A DNA stretch of 64,000 bases from an uncultured Paracoccaceae bacterium (GTDB lineage: Bacteria > Pseudomonadota > Alphaproteobacteria > Rhodobacterales > Rhodobacteraceae), in assembly GCA_947503925.1 (NCBI GenBank), contig CANNFQ010000010.1:62001-126000 (forward strand). Direction: 5' to 3'. Made by a program: the position numbers and the translations under genes. This document shows, piece after piece, positions 18,732 to 27,917 of the stretch. A model generated the notes under the pieces. It had not been told where the DNA came from and did not search any database. It worked only from the letters and a program-made list of their open reading frames with translations. The stretch's first letter is position 1; every line of letters starts with the position of its first letter.

Positions 18732-20513
18732 CTAGTTCGAGGTGAGTGTTACACCGATGGATTGCGGCATGTCCACTTGTGGTCTGAGGCCCAGCAGCGG
18801 CGCGATCCGCCGGATCATTTCCGCGGCAATTGGCACGGCCGTCCAACCGGCGGTGCGGCGCGGTTTGTCGCCGGAATTTTCGGATGGTTCATCCAGCGTC
18901 ACAATCAACACATATTGCGGGTCATTGGCTGGGAAGACGGAGGCGAAGGTCGCAATGACCTTGTCGTCATAGTAGCCCGCCCCGGATGTGCGCGGTTTGT
19001 CCGCCGTCCCGGTTTTGCCGCCAACGGCGTATCCCGGCACCTCACCAAAGGATGCCGTTCCGCGTTCGACCACTTGCCGCAACATGGAAACCGAGCGTTG
19101 CGCGATCACTTCGCGCATCACGCGCGGCCCTGTCGGCGCGTCAGGGGTCCGCAGCAGGGTTGGTTCGACCTGTGTGCCGCCATTGGCAAGGGTCGCATAA
19201 GCTGCGGCCAGATGCAGTGGCGACGACGACAGTCCGTGCCCGTAAGAGATTGTCATGGTTGAGATTTCCGACCAGTTACGCGGCAATAGCGGTTTGCCGG
19301 TTGGGCCTTCGACCATTTCAACCGGGGTTGGTTCAAGGAACCCAAGCGAGCCGAGGAATGCCTTTTGCCGTTCCGCCCCGATCATCATCGCGATCCGCGC
19401 GGTCCCGATGTTTGATGATTTGACGATTACATCCGTGGTGCTGAGTTCGGGGCCGTAATCATGGAAATCCCTGATCCGGAACCGGCCCCATGTCAGCGGC
19501 CCCTGCGTGTCGATCAGCGTATTGGGGTTGACCAACCCAAGCTCCATCGCCTGTGCAACGGCAAAGATTTTGAACACTGACCCTAGTTCATAGACCCCCT
19601 GCACCGCCCGGTTGAAGAGCGGGCTGTCGGATTGGTCGCCTGTGGTCAGAACGCGCGGTCGGTTATTGGGGTCAAAATCGGGAAGCGAGACCATCGAGAT
19701 AATCTCGCCCGTATGCACATCCATCAGGACCGATGCCGCACCTTTGGCGTTCATCAGGGACATGCCGCCCGCCAGCACCTGTTCTGCGGCGGCCTGCACC
19801 GTCAGGTCAAGCGACAATTCCAGCGGCGCCCCTTCGTTGGCCGGATCGCGCAGGAACGCATCGAATTTCCGTTCGACACCCGCAACGCCGATCACTTCGG
19901 CGCTTGCCACCCCTTCGCGCCCATAGCTGGCCCCGCCCAGGATATGCGCAGCAATTGGCCCGTTGGGGTAAAGCCGCATTTCGCGCGGACCAAAGAGCAG
20001 GCCGGGCGAGCCAAGGTCGTGCACCGCCTGCATCTGTTCGGGGCTGATCTGCCGTCTGATCCAGAGGAACTTCCGGTCGCCGGTGAAATCCTTGATCAGT
20101 TCATCCTTGTCCAGCTCCGGGAAAATATCTGCCAGACCGGTCGCAGTATTGATTGGGTCAATCATGTCGCGCGGATGGGCGTAAAGCGAATGGGTTTCCA
20201 GATTAGTCGCCAGCAAGCGCCCATTTCTGTCAACAATATCAGCGCGTTGCCCGATGATCGGGTTGCCAACGGCAGAGGCGCGCGGCTCTTCCGGAACCGA
20301 CGATGCTAACGTACCCATACGCCCGCCGATCACGATGAAGGCGCAGAAAAACGCAAGCCCCAGCACCAGAAGCCGCCCCTCGGCGCGTTGCCGGGCCTTG
20401 TCAGCCATTTCTTCGTGCCGACGGCGTTTGTTTTCAGCTTCTATGGCGGCGGGGTCTTCACCGCGCGCGCGCGCCTTGAGGATACGGGCAAGGGGGCGAA
20501 GCGGTGTCCTCAT
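18732..20513 (-). CDS. ftsI: Septal transpeptidase FtsI (PBP3)
   Basis: FtsI crosslinks septal peptidoglycan together with FtsW. The 593-residue class B penicillin-binding protein has a long basic cytoplasmic tail, a membrane anchor at about residues 48-68, a pedestal domain and the transpeptidase domain. The active-site motifs are SVFK (in ELGSVFKIFAVAQ), SSN (in VKSSNIG) and KTG (in VGGKTGTADKP). The start overlaps the ftsL stop as ATGA. Confidence 0.95.
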   Translation of the reverse strand: MRTPLRPLARILKARARGEDPAAIEAENKRRRHEEMADKARQRAEGRLLVLGLAFFCAFIVIGGRMGTLASSVPEEPRASAVGNPIIGQRADIVDRNGRLLATNLETHSLYAHPRDMIDPINTATGLADIFPELDKDELIKDFTGDRKFLWIRRQISPEQMQAVHDLGSPGLLFGPREMRLYPNGPIAAHILGGASYGREGVASAEVIGVAGVERKFDAFLRDPANEGAPLELSLDLTVQAAAEQVLAGGMSLMNAKGAASVLMDVHTGEIISMVSLPDFDPNNRPRVLTTGDQSDSPLFNRAVQGVYELGSVFKIFAVAQAMELGLVNPNTLIDTQGPLTWGRFRIRDFHDYGPELSTTDVIVKSSNIGTARIAMMIGAERQKAFLGSLGFLEPTPVEMVEGPTGKPLLPRNWSEISTMTISYGHGLSSSPLHLAAAYATLANGGTQVEPTLLRTPDAPTGPRVMREVIAQRSVSMLRQVVERGTASFGEVPGYAVGGKTGTADKPRTSGAGYYDDKVIATFASVFPANDPQYVLIVTLDEPSENSGDKPRRTAGWTAVPIAAEMIRRIAPLLGLRPQVDMPQSIGVTLTSN

Positions 20514-20869
20514 AGCGGGTTCTCGATATCGGCAAAGGCGTCTGCGGAAAGCTCAATCGGGTTAATGATCGGGCTGATCGGCGGGATCGGATAGATGATC
20601 TGATCGACCGCGCCAAACGCGTCGGGCATCAGGGGCAACAGCCCTAACCGGTCGAAATTCAGTTCTGCCAGATCGGCCAGACGGTCGGGTCGGTTCAAAT
20701 AGGCCCATTCCGCCCGCAACATACCCAGTCGTTCATGGGCCGCGCCGATGCGGGCATGCAGAATGCGCATATCCTTGATCGATTGCTGCGTCTTGTAGTT
20801 TTCCTGATAGGCCCAAAAGGCCAGCCCCATCACGGCAAGAGCGGCGAAAACATATAAAAAACCACGCAT
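20510..20869 (-). CDS. ftsL: Cell division protein FtsL
   Basis: This 119-residue bitopic protein has a membrane segment at about residues 3-20 and a following periplasmic coiled-coil stretch (about 25-75). It fits FtsL by size, topology and position between rsmH and ftsI, since FtsL sequences are poorly conserved. A proline-rich tail (YPIPPISPIINPIE) ends the protein. The start overlaps the rsmH stop. Confidence 0.87.
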   Translation of the reverse strand: MRGFLYVFAALAVMGLAFWAYQENYKTQQSIKDMRILHARIGAAHERLGMLRAEWAYLNRPDRLADLAELNFDRLGLLPLMPDAFGAVDQIIYPIPPISPIINPIELSADAFADIENPL

Positions 20870-21843
20870 TACCTGCCCCTCCTTTGTTTTTTTATGGGCA
20901 TGCCGAGCACGCCCGGGTCGATATCTTCGGCTGGCGCATCGGTACGGATAGCCACCCGCAGTTTGGATGACCGCGACCTTGGGTTTTCCGCCAGTTCCTG
21001 TTCATCCGGCCCGATGGCCTTGCGGCTTTTGACGGTGAAGGCCGGGGTGATCTGTTCGGCCTCTGGCGCGTAACGATTGGCGTTGGCCGTGTTGCCGGAC
21101 CGCGCCTGGATGAACCGTTTGACCATCCGGTCCTCGACCGAGTGGAAGGTCACAACAGCCAGTTGCCCGCCCGGTTTGAGCGCGCGTTCGGCGGCCATCA
21201 ACCCTTCGGCCAATTCTACATATTCGTTGTTCACGGCGATCCGCAGCGCCTGAAAGGTCCGTGTCGCGGGGTGTGATTGCCCCGGTTTGGCGCGGGGCAG
21301 GCAGGATTCCACAACGCGGGCCAGTTGACCGGTTGTCATCAGGGGCCGCGCCGCGACGATGGCCTTGGCGATGCGGCGCGAGGCCCGTTCTTCACCGTAA
21401 AGATAGATGATATCGGCGAGTTCACTTTCATCCGCGTCGTTGCAAAGATCCGCCGCCGATGGTCCATCCTGCGACATGCGCATATCGAGCGGCCCATCCC
21501 GCATGAAGGAAAAGCCCCGTTCGGCCAGATCAAGCTGCATGGAGCTGACCCCAAGGTCCAGCACGACCCCGTCGAGGTCAGACCCGTATTCATCCAGCTT
21601 CGAGAACACACCCTGTTTCAGCACGATCCGGTCGCCATAGTCGCCAACCCAATCGGCAGCCATGTCAAAGGCCAGCGGGTCACGGTCCACCCCGATCACC
21701 TGATCGGCCCCGGCGGCCAGCAGAGCGCGGGTATAGCCGCCATTGCCAAAGGTGCCATCAAGCCAGACCCCTGAAACGGGAGAGACCGCTGCGATGAGCG
21801 GTCGGATCAGAACGGGAATGTGAGGCGCGGCAGCGTCGGTCAT
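20869..21843 (-). CDS. rsmH: 16S rRNA (cytosine-1402-N4)-methyltransferase RsmH
   Basis: RsmH (MraW) methylates C1402 in the decoding centre of 16S rRNA with SAM. The 324-residue product starts AAPHIPVL and has the SAM-binding loop [15 protein letters not shown], the [10 protein letters not shown] motif and the [25 protein letters not shown] stretch split around the small insert domain. I use the ATG at 21843; the longer frame only mirrors mraZ. It starts 4 bases after the mraZ stop. Confidence 0.95.
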   Translation of the reverse strand: MTDAAAPHIPVLIRPLIAAVSPVSGVWLDGTFGNGGYTRALLAAGADQVIGVDRDPLAFDMAADWVGDYGDRIVLKQGVFSKLDEYGSDLDGVVLDLGVSSMQLDLAERGFSFMRDGPLDMRMSQDGPSAADLCNDADESELADIIYLYGEERASRRIAKAIVAARPLMTTGQLARVVESCLPRAKPGQSHPATRTFQALRIAVNNEYVELAEGLMAAERALKPGGQLAVVTFHSVEDRMVKRFIQARSGNTANANRYAPEAEQITPAFTVKSRKAIGPDEQELAENPRSRSSKLRVAIRTDAPAEDIDPGVLGMPIKKQRRGR

Positions 21844-21847
21844 GGGT

Positions 21848-22342
21848 CTACTCGTCCAGCAGGATGAGCGGATCGAAGCCATCCTCGTGCTCGGCCAGCC
21901 AGCCGCTGATATCCTCTGCCACCTCTTCGGCAAAGACGTCCGCCTTCCATATCTCGAAATGATCACCCATGCCGCTGAAAGCCAGATCACCATCAGTGAT
22001 GCCCAGTTTTTGCCGCTGCTTGAGCGGCATGACGGTGCGCCCGTCCTTGTCCACGTCCAGTTTGATGGATTGGCCGATGATCAGGCGCTGCAATTTCTTT
22101 TTGTTGGCAGAACCACGCGGCAAGGCATTGATCTGCGCCATGACCTTGCCGAATTCATCGACAGTATAGCCGTGCAACTCGTTCTTCAGATGATCGCCAT
22201 AGAGCAGATACATGCGGGGGCTCAGGCCGGGCGTCCATTCCGGATCGCCTGCTTCGAGTACACGACGAAAATCGGCCGGGATCGACATGCGCCCCTTGCC
22301 GTCCACCCGCTGGGTGTGTTCGCCTGTGAAACTCAGAACCAC
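21848..22342 (-). CDS. mraZ: Transcriptional regulator MraZ
   Basis: MraZ is a ring-forming DNA-binding protein of the AbrB-like fold that represses the dcw promoter in enterobacteria. The 164-residue product has the two expected MraZ repeats: the first around [14 protein letters not shown], the second around [21 protein letters not shown]. It is the first gene of the cluster. The upstream leader contains a TGGGGG word near 22370, but I do not see the full set of spaced repeats known for the enterobacterial operator. Confidence 0.93.
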   Translation of the reverse strand: MVLSFTGEHTQRVDGKGRMSIPADFRRVLEAGDPEWTPGLSPRMYLLYGDHLKNELHGYTVDEFGKVMAQINALPRGSANKKKLQRLIIGQSIKLDVDKDGRTVMPLKQRQKLGITDGDLAFSGMGDHFEIWKADVFAEEVAEDISGWLAEHEDGFDPLILLDE

Positions 22343-22396
22343 TGTCCCTCGGTCCTTACCTGTTCAAGCCCCCATGAAAACCTAACGCCAGATATG

Positions 22397-22436
22397 AAAA
22401 CGGCGGATTGATCTGCTGCCACTGATCAATCCGCCG
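22397..22436 (-). terminator. Terminator/attenuator hairpin in the mraZ leader
   Basis: On the minus strand CGGCGGATTGATC, a 10-base loop, and GATCAATCCGCCG form a perfect 13-bp stem (arms 22424-22436 and 22401-22413) followed directly by TTTT (22400-22397). It precedes the mraZ ATG by 54 bases. Transcription that passes it would be needed to express the dcw genes. Confidence 0.8.
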
Positions 22437-22640
22437 CTTCCGCCCCTCTTTGGGGGAAAGTCCGATCGCGCGTGCCACCTGGGGGGATGTCTGCTCGCTC
22501 ACGCGCCGGATCTGGTTGGGTAATAACGAAGCCTGTATGAAACCTGCTTTTGCCGGTTGGGGTTCTTAAGTCGCCCCGTTTGAAGTCTGTCCGTCGTTAC
22601 CGTGGAACTGTTGTGGCATCAGTTGGGTCACCGATCAACA
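22397..22640 (-). ncRNA. upsM: UpsM-like leader sRNA upstream of mraZ (5' end uncertain)
   Basis: In Rhodobacter sphaeroides the dcw cluster has a very long 5' leader whose first about 200 nt accumulate as the sRNA UpsM, ending at an intrinsic terminator before mraZ. Here the minus strand before mraZ has the same layout: no ORF, GC-rich structured sequence (for instance CCCCCAAAGAGGGG near 22445) and then a perfect 13-bp hairpin with TTTT about 55 bases before the mraZ start. The assignment rests on position and structure; I did not compare sequences. The 5' end is a guess from the expected length. Confidence 0.55.
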
Positions 22641-22965
22641 GTTTTTTGGGAATTCATGGTACCACATGGTGTTTTCGAGGACGCTTCGGAACAACATATT
22701 GAGGTAATGGGCTTTGATCTGCCATATTTGTAGCGATACTGTACTTATGCAACACAACATGTAGTGGAAACAGCACCGCTTTGCGGCTGTTCCAGAAATT
22801 CCCAAGTTTTTTCGGACTAGCAGGTGTTGATGCCAGATTTGGGGGCTCAACACGCTGCCTTCGGCATCAATCATGGGTTCGAATCCTATAATTTGATTCG
22901 TTCAACCTATCGATTCCATGATTTCCCGGAACCTTGCCCTATCGGTAAATGTCGCGCGCCCAGCG
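22641..22965. other. Non-coding AT-richer stretch between mraZ leader and rhaM
   Basis: I see no gene here. It separates the 3' end of the sugar operon from the mraZ leader and should contain the leader's promoter, which I could not place. On the plus strand AACTGTTG (22606-22613) and CAACAGTT plus TTTT (22636-22647) could form a weak hairpin. GTGTTGA/TCAACAC and TTGATGCC/GGCATCAA near 22824-22872 offer two competing pairings. Confidence 0.4.
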
Positions 22966-23280
22966 CTATTTCATCTGAAACTGTAGCGGCAGCAGATAGG
23001 GAAATGATGTCGTGGGGTCGGTTTCGATCCGCATGATCGGCCCCATCCATTCACCCCATTTCTTGTTTATTGGACAATCGGCCAAATGCGCCTTCGCGGC
23101 GTCCAGATCATCGGTTTCGAAATATCCAAACAGCGTCAGCCCATGCCGGAAGATGTTGTAATTGGCGATACCGGCCTTGCGCAGGGTATCCAGCATCTCT
23201 GGCCAGATCTCGTCATGGCGTTTCTTGTACTCTTCCTCATATCCCGGACGGACTTCGAGAACCCAAGCATAGGATGCCAT
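22966..23280 (-). CDS. rhaM: L-rhamnose mutarotase
   Basis: The 104-residue product matches the RhaM/RhaU family, which interconverts the alpha and beta anomers of rhamnose-type sugars. Landmarks are the Y/H/W pattern PGYEEEYKKRHDEIWPEM, NYNIFRHGLTLFGYFE and the C-terminal CPINKKWGEWMGPIM. I chose the ATG at 23280 (MASYAWVLEV), which overlaps the upstream stop as TAATG; the longer frame is not needed. It is the last gene of the ten-gene operon. Other members of the superfamily use different deoxy-sugars, so the substrate is not fixed by homology. Confidence 0.88.
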   Translation of the reverse strand: MASYAWVLEVRPGYEEEYKKRHDEIWPEMLDTLRKAGIANYNIFRHGLTLFGYFETDDLDAAKAHLADCPINKKWGEWMGPIMRIETDPTTSFPYLLPLQFQMK

Positions 23281-24095
23281 TACGCGCCCTCCTTCCAGTT
23301 GTTGAAGCAATCGCGCAGGGCGATGATTTCGGTCAGGACATCCTCGAACAGCGTGTTCATATAATCCTGATGCACTGGTTCGATGGCCAGCGCGCCGTTG
23401 TAGCCAGCATCCCGCAGGGTGCCGAACACGGCGGGGAAATTCAGCGTCCCATGCGCGAACTTGGTCTGAAGTGCCCCCATCTTCGCTTGCCGCAGATGCA
23501 CATGGGCAGCGTGGGGGGCGAGCACGTCAATCTCTGCCTGTCGGTAGCCAAGGCAGGCGAAATGCGAATAGTCGAGCGCGAGTTTGATCCCTGTTTCCGC
23601 GACCAACCGCAGGACGATATCGGGTGCCTCTGCAAAGGAATGCACATGTGGTTCAATGCAAAGCTGGGTTTTGTAGGGTTTGGACAGGGCCACCATTTCG
23701 CTGAGCGATCTGATTGAGACCTCTTCGGCCTGTTGGCGGCTTTGCCCCGGATTGACCACGCCGGGCAGAATGAAGATGGTGTCGATCCCAGCGGCGTCGG
23801 CGAAGCTCAGCACCTGTTCGAGATCGGCCAGATTGTCGCCCAGCGTACCCAGTTGCGCCAGATTGCGCCCGTCGAGCCCATCACCGAAGAGGTGGTAGTA
23901 GTTGGGCAGCCGCACGCCCAGATCGCCAAGCTGGGCCGCCGCCCCTTTGGGGTCCGCCAGTATCTGCGCCTTATCAAGGGCCGAGCGGTAGAACAGCCCA
24001 ACATCTAGCGCGCCGATACCCAGCGCGTTGGATATCCCTGCCGCCTCTGTCAATGTGCAGGATGGCAGCGACCACGAGGTGAGTGACAGATACAT
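23280..24095 (-). CDS. Sugar phosphate isomerase/epimerase-like TIM-barrel protein
   Basis: This 271-residue protein belongs to the xylose-isomerase-like AP-endonuclease-2 superfamily of metal-dependent isomerases and epimerases. Probable metal ligands are in the strands TIFILPGV, QLCIEPHVHSF, LALDYSHFAC and LAIEPVHQDY (Glu, Asp-His and Glu). The substrate is not deducible; with a Gfo/Idh partner next to it, a keto-sugar epimerase or isomerase role is likely. The gene lies 3 bases after the oxidoreductase gene and overlaps rhaM. Confidence 0.8.
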   Translation of the reverse strand: MYLSLTSWSLPSCTLTEAAGISNALGIGALDVGLFYRSALDKAQILADPKGAAAQLGDLGVRLPNYYHLFGDGLDGRNLAQLGTLGDNLADLEQVLSFADAAGIDTIFILPGVVNPGQSRQQAEEVSIRSLSEMVALSKPYKTQLCIEPHVHSFAEAPDIVLRLVAETGIKLALDYSHFACLGYRQAEIDVLAPHAAHVHLRQAKMGALQTKFAHGTLNFPAVFGTLRDAGYNGALAIEPVHQDYMNTLFEDVLTEIIALRDCFNNWKEGA

Positions 24096-24098
24096 TGC

Positions 24099-25145
24099 TT
24101 ACCCTCCGATTTTTGCCAGTTGTCCGGTGGCGGCGGACCGGTACATCGCATCCAGCGCCTCGGTCACGCGTGCGCCGCATTCGGCGTTGGATGCGTTGAC
24201 CACGTTTTCGCCCGCGCAGAGTTTCGCAAAGACCCGCACCGGCAGCGTGCCGTCATATTCCGCCTCTTGTGGTGATATCTCAAACGCCTCTTCCGCCCCG
24301 TCCAACCGGCTAAGCGTCAGTCGCGCCCTTTCATTGTCGAACATGATCATGCCTTCGGTGCCAAAGATGCGGATATCCATATGCATCCCCTTATGTTTTG
24401 GCGTTGTCGATGACCCCGACAGCGCCACCGTGGCCCCGTTGGTCGTCCGCGCGCAGGCGGCATCATAGTAGTCCACGCCCGATTTTGACTTGCCGTCCAT
24501 GCAATAAACGCTGTCAAACCGCAGGTCGGCGACGTGGATCAGCCAGGCCAGTGAATGGGACATCTGCCCCCAGCCATACCCCCCTGCCTTTTGTGGGTCT
24601 GCCCAGGTTGAGGCGGGCGGGCGGAACATTTCGCCTTCGGTTTCCAGCATCGGTTCGCCTGCAAAAAGGTCCTCTAGCGCCGACCCCATCTGGCAGATCG
24701 CATGTCGCACCTCGCCGATCCGGCCCTGCTGCACCCAGTCTGCGGCCTGTGCGGTGAAGCTGGTGAAGTTGCTGCCTGTTGGCACCAGCACTTCCTTACC
24801 GGCCTGGGCCGCAGCAGTGGCGATGGCCCGACCATCCGCCTCGGTCGTGGCCATTGGTTTTTCGACAAGTACATGACACCCCGCCTGCAGCGCTGCGATG
24901 GTGGGGGCCGTGTGGGCCGTGTGCGGTGTTGATACCATGACGCCGTCAAGATTTTCGTGGGCCAGCATGTCGTCCAGATTTTGATACTGCGCGTGGATAC
25001 CGAATTTTTCGCCTGCAAGCCGCAGCCGTTCTGCATCAAGATCGCAGATCGCTACCACCTCAGCCTCTGAGCAGTCGCGGATGGTCGGGATGTGGTTCAC
25101 CGTCGCCCACCAGCCGATGCCGACAACGCCTATGCGTGCGCTCAT
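24099..25145 (-). CDS. Gfo/Idh/MocA-family oxidoreductase
   Basis: The 348-residue enzyme has an N-terminal Rossmann fold (IGVVGIGWWATVNHIPT) and the EKP motif (HVLVEKPMATT) whose lysine takes part in catalysis, followed by the C-terminal alpha/beta substrate domain. Such enzymes oxidise sugars or cyclitols with NAD(P). The start overlaps the stop of the GntR gene as ATGA. The substrate is unknown; it may oxidise a sugar imported by the transporter next door. Confidence 0.86.
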   Translation of the reverse strand: MSARIGVVGIGWWATVNHIPTIRDCSEAEVVAICDLDAERLRLAGEKFGIHAQYQNLDDMLAHENLDGVMVSTPHTAHTAPTIAALQAGCHVLVEKPMATTEADGRAIATAAAQAGKEVLVPTGSNFTSFTAQAADWVQQGRIGEVRHAICQMGSALEDLFAGEPMLETEGEMFRPPASTWADPQKAGGYGWGQMSHSLAWLIHVADLRFDSVYCMDGKSKSGVDYYDAACARTTNGATVALSGSSTTPKHKGMHMDIRIFGTEGMIMFDNERARLTLSRLDGAEEAFEISPQEAEYDGTLPVRVFAKLCAGENVVNASNAECGARVTEALDAMYRSAATGQLAKIGG

Positions 25146-25876
25146 GTCTTGTCCTCCGAAGCGTCCTGCACGACGGTGGAACGATAGACGTTTTGCATAT
25201 GCTCTTCCGCCGCCATTGCCGCTGCTGCCGGGTCTTTGGCTTTTAACGCCTCGAACAGTTTGCGGTGATCCTTGAGGCTTTGTTCCAGCAGGTCAGGATT
25301 TTCAGAGGCGCGCCTGCGAAACTCCAGCCCCAGTGAATTCAGGCTTTCGCCAATCCGTTTCAAAAAGGCATTGCCGCAGCCGATCCAAATCGCCTCGTGA
25401 AAGCGCAGGTCGGCCACGCGGAATGCCTGCGGGTCCGACAGGGTTTCGACCTGCGCGTCCAACATGTGTTCAAGCGCGTCGATTTCATCGTCCGACATGT
25501 TTTGGGCGGCCCTGCGCGCAACGTCGCCTTCGATCAACGATCGCGCATCGTAAAGTTCGCGCAGATTGAGATCTTCGAGCGACAGGAAGAACCGGATCGG
25601 CCCCAGCAGCGCGTCACCATCAAGCTGGCTGATAAAGGCCCCGCCCCCCTGTCGCACATTGACCACGCCCAGGATCGCAAGCCCCCGGATCGCCTCGCGT
25701 ACCGACGGGCGTGAGACATCCAGCATCTCTGCCAGTTCCCGTTCGGGGGGGAGTTGGTCGCCGGGGCGCAGGGCGCGTGATGTCACCATTTCCAAAATGC
25801 GCTTGGCCACCATCTCGGCCAGTGATTGCCGCGCGATTGGGGCCTCTTGTTGAAAGATTGATGGTTTGGCGCCCAT
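25142..25876 (-). CDS. FadR-subfamily GntR transcriptional regulator
   Basis: The 244-residue regulator has an N-terminal winged helix (LPPERELAEMLDVSRPSVREAIRGLAILGVV) and a C-terminal FCD ligand domain whose metal site would use the Asp/His of RVADLRFHEAIW and later histidines. FCD regulators usually respond to sugar acids or other organic acids. Its gene is embedded in the transport operon (2 bases after the second permease), so it probably controls that operon through the palindrome at 32426-32442. Confidence 0.88.
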   Translation of the reverse strand: MGAKPSIFQQEAPIARQSLAEMVAKRILEMVTSRALRPGDQLPPERELAEMLDVSRPSVREAIRGLAILGVVNVRQGGGAFISQLDGDALLGPIRFFLSLEDLNLRELYDARSLIEGDVARRAAQNMSDDEIDALEHMLDAQVETLSDPQAFRVADLRFHEAIWIGCGNAFLKRIGESLNSLGLEFRRRASENPDLLEQSLKDHRKLFEALKAKDPAAAAMAAEEHMQNVYRSTVVQDASEDKT

Positions 25877-25878
25877 AG

Positions 25879-26856
25879 TCAGGTTCCCTTTTGGTCCGTG
25901 CGGGGTGTTGTGGTCAGCAACCCCGCAAGATTGATCCGGGGTGCAATCACAGAGGCGATCAGCAAGATGCCGATGACCCCGGTTTGAATGTGCCCGGTAA
26001 TGTTCAGCAAGGCCATGCCGTTGCGCAGGTTCAGCACAATCAGCACCGCCAGAAGGGTGCCCCAGAGGCTGCCAGAGCCCCCGAAAATGCTGACGCCACC
26101 CAACAGCACCATTGTGATGATGTCCAGTTCGAACCCGCTGGCCACATCGCCGCGCACCGCCCCGACCCGGGCGGCAAAAAGGAGCCCCGCCAGCGCCGAG
26201 ATTGCACCTGATGCGATAAACAGCGTCATCTTGTGGCGCGCCGTGTCGATCCCGGCGAAATCCGCCACGTCGCGGTTATTGCCGATCAGATAGGTTTTGC
26301 GCCCGAACCCGCTGCGCTGCAGGATGACATAAAAGAGCCCGAAAAGCAGGAAAAACAGGATGATTGACAGGGGCAATTGCCCGATCAGCCCTTGCTGGCC
26401 CAGCGCATCGAACCAGTCTGGGAAATCGGTGATCCCCCGATCCTCCACCAGTACCCGTGCCAGCCCCCGAAACCCGATCAGCGAGGCCAGTGTCACTACC
26501 AATGACGGCAAACCAACCCGGGCAATGAAATACCCGTTCAGCGCCCCGCCCGCGACCCCGATCACCATCACGATGCAGCAGGCCAAACCCGCAGGCACCC
26601 CATTTGCAAAGAGAAACCCAAAGCTACACGCCGCAAGCCCCATCATCGACCCCACCGATAAATCGATTTCGCCGTTGATGATGATCAGCGTCATCACAAG
26701 TGCGACGATGATCTTTTCAACCGACAGTTGGAACAGGTTGATCTGGTTGGAGAAGGTCAGGAATTGCGGGGACAGCACCGTGTTTGCCGCGATGATCAGC
26801 AGCAATGCGGCCAGCAGAAACCCTTCCCAGCTTTTGAGCCTGGACAGCATGGTCAT
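25879..26856 (-). CDS. Sugar ABC transporter permease (second, RhaQ position)
   Basis: This 325-residue inner-membrane protein belongs to the RbsC/BPD_transp_2 permease family with about nine hydrophobic segments. Typical sequences are [17 protein letters not shown] and the conserved [21 protein letters not shown]. It overlaps the first permease gene as ATGA. Two different permeases suggest a heterodimeric channel, as in RhaP/RhaQ systems of rhizobia. Confidence 0.88.
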   Translation of the reverse strand: MTMLSRLKSWEGFLLAALLLIIAANTVLSPQFLTFSNQINLFQLSVEKIIVALVMTLIIINGEIDLSVGSMMGLAACSFGFLFANGVPAGLACCIVMVIGVAGGALNGYFIARVGLPSLVVTLASLIGFRGLARVLVEDRGITDFPDWFDALGQQGLIGQLPLSIILFFLLFGLFYVILQRSGFGRKTYLIGNNRDVADFAGIDTARHKMTLFIASGAISALAGLLFAARVGAVRGDVASGFELDIITMVLLGGVSIFGGSGSLWGTLLAVLIVLNLRNGMALLNITGHIQTGVIGILLIASVIAPRINLAGLLTTTPRTDQKGT

Positions 26857-27917
26857 TCCGTGGCCCCCCGGTTTGTTGATGCCAGTTCTTGCGCGATCCG
26901 TTCCTCGGCCTTGCGGTGTTCGCGCGCCTGCCGTGCCGCCATCAGCCGCCGCATCAACAGCGCGTCCGTGGCGACTGATAGCAGGATCAGCACGCCTAGC
27001 ACCGCCTCGCGCCAGAACTCACTCACCAATTGCCAGCGCACGAGGCTGGTATCGATCAGGTCAACAAGGATCGCACCCAGCAGCGCCCCGAACACGGTGC
27101 CGGAGCCGCCAAAGATGTTCACGCCCCCCACGACGGATGCTGCAACAGATTTCAGCTCTAGCCCCAGTCCAGCCACCACTGTGATTGTGCCAAACCGCGC
27201 CAAAAACATGAAACCACCCAAGCCTGCCAAGGCCCCGGCGAGAACGAAGGCGACGAAGACTGTTTTGCGCGTGTTGATGCCGGCCATTTCCGCCGCCTCC
27301 GGGTTGGACCCAATTGCATAAAGCTTGCGCGCCGCCCGCAGCCTTGTCAGCGCGATATGGACGAGCATGACCACAACCACCGCCGCCACAAACGCTGCCC
27401 GGAACTGCATCTGTCCCCATTGCCAAAGCACGGTGTTCGGAAATGAGACCAACCAATCAGGCAAGTTCGCCGTCGAGATTGATTTGGAGTCCGAATATTC
27501 GACCAAGGCCGACCGAAACAGCGCCAATGTGCCCAGCGTCACGATGATCGACGGCACTTTGGCAAAGGCCACCAGTGCCCCGTTTATCGCGCCAAACATC
27601 GCCCCCAGGCCCATCGCATAGGCGATCAGAATAACCGGTCCCAGATCAGGGTTGTTGGTGATCAGACTGCCGGTGGCGAAGGCCACGAACCCAACGGTGG
27701 ACCCGATCGACAGGTCGATATTGCGGGTGATGATGACCAGTGTCTGCGCGGTGGCAAGCAGCGCCATGATCGCAACGGAACTGGAAATCCGGTTGAACAG
27801 TCGCCCGTTCAGGTAATTGGGCACCACAAGTGAAAAGAAAAACAGAACCGCCACGACAACAAGCAAGAGCGCCAGAATGCGCAGCGCCTGTGGATTGAGC
27901 CTATCCAGGACGCGCAT
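26853..27917 (-). CDS. Sugar ABC transporter permease (first, RhaP position)
   Basis: The 354-residue permease is of the same family as its downstream neighbour, with [15 protein letters not shown] and [21 protein letters not shown], and has an extended charged C-terminal tail (about 320-354). Its start overlaps the ATPase stop as TAATG. The order binding protein, ATPase, permease, permease is that of the Rhizobium leguminosarum rhaSTPQ transporter. Confidence 0.88.
   Translation of the reverse strand: MRVLDRLNPQALRILALLLVVVAVLFFFSLVVPNYLNGRLFNRISSSVAIMALLATAQTLVIITRNIDLSIGSTVGFVAFATGSLITNNPDLGPVILIAYAMGLGAMFGAINGALVAFAKVPSIIVTLGTLALFRSALVEYSDSKSISTANLPDWLVSFPNTVLWQWGQMQFRAAFVAAVVVVMLVHIALTRLRAARKLYAIGSNPEAAEMAGINTRKTVFVAFVLAGALAGLGGFMFLARFGTITVVAGLGLELKSVAASVVGGVNIFGGSGTVFGALLGAILVDLIDTSLVRWQLVSEFWREAVLGVLILLSVATDALLMRRLMAARQAREHRKAEERIAQELASTNRGATE

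Noticed and set aside
22437-22640. RNase P RNA, because of GGGGGAAAGTCCG on the plus strand
   Set aside because: Only a short resemblance to the GAGGAAAGTCC core is present; the other conserved blocks and the ACAGAA...GGCTTAC end are missing. The opposite strand fits an UpsM-type leader better.
22858-22905. T-arm-like sequence ATGGG-TTCGAAT-CCTAT suggesting a tRNA or tmRNA end
   Set aside because: No matching acceptor stem, anticodon arm or CCA could be found at the right distance, and the tmRNA start motif is absent. It is treated as chance or a relict.
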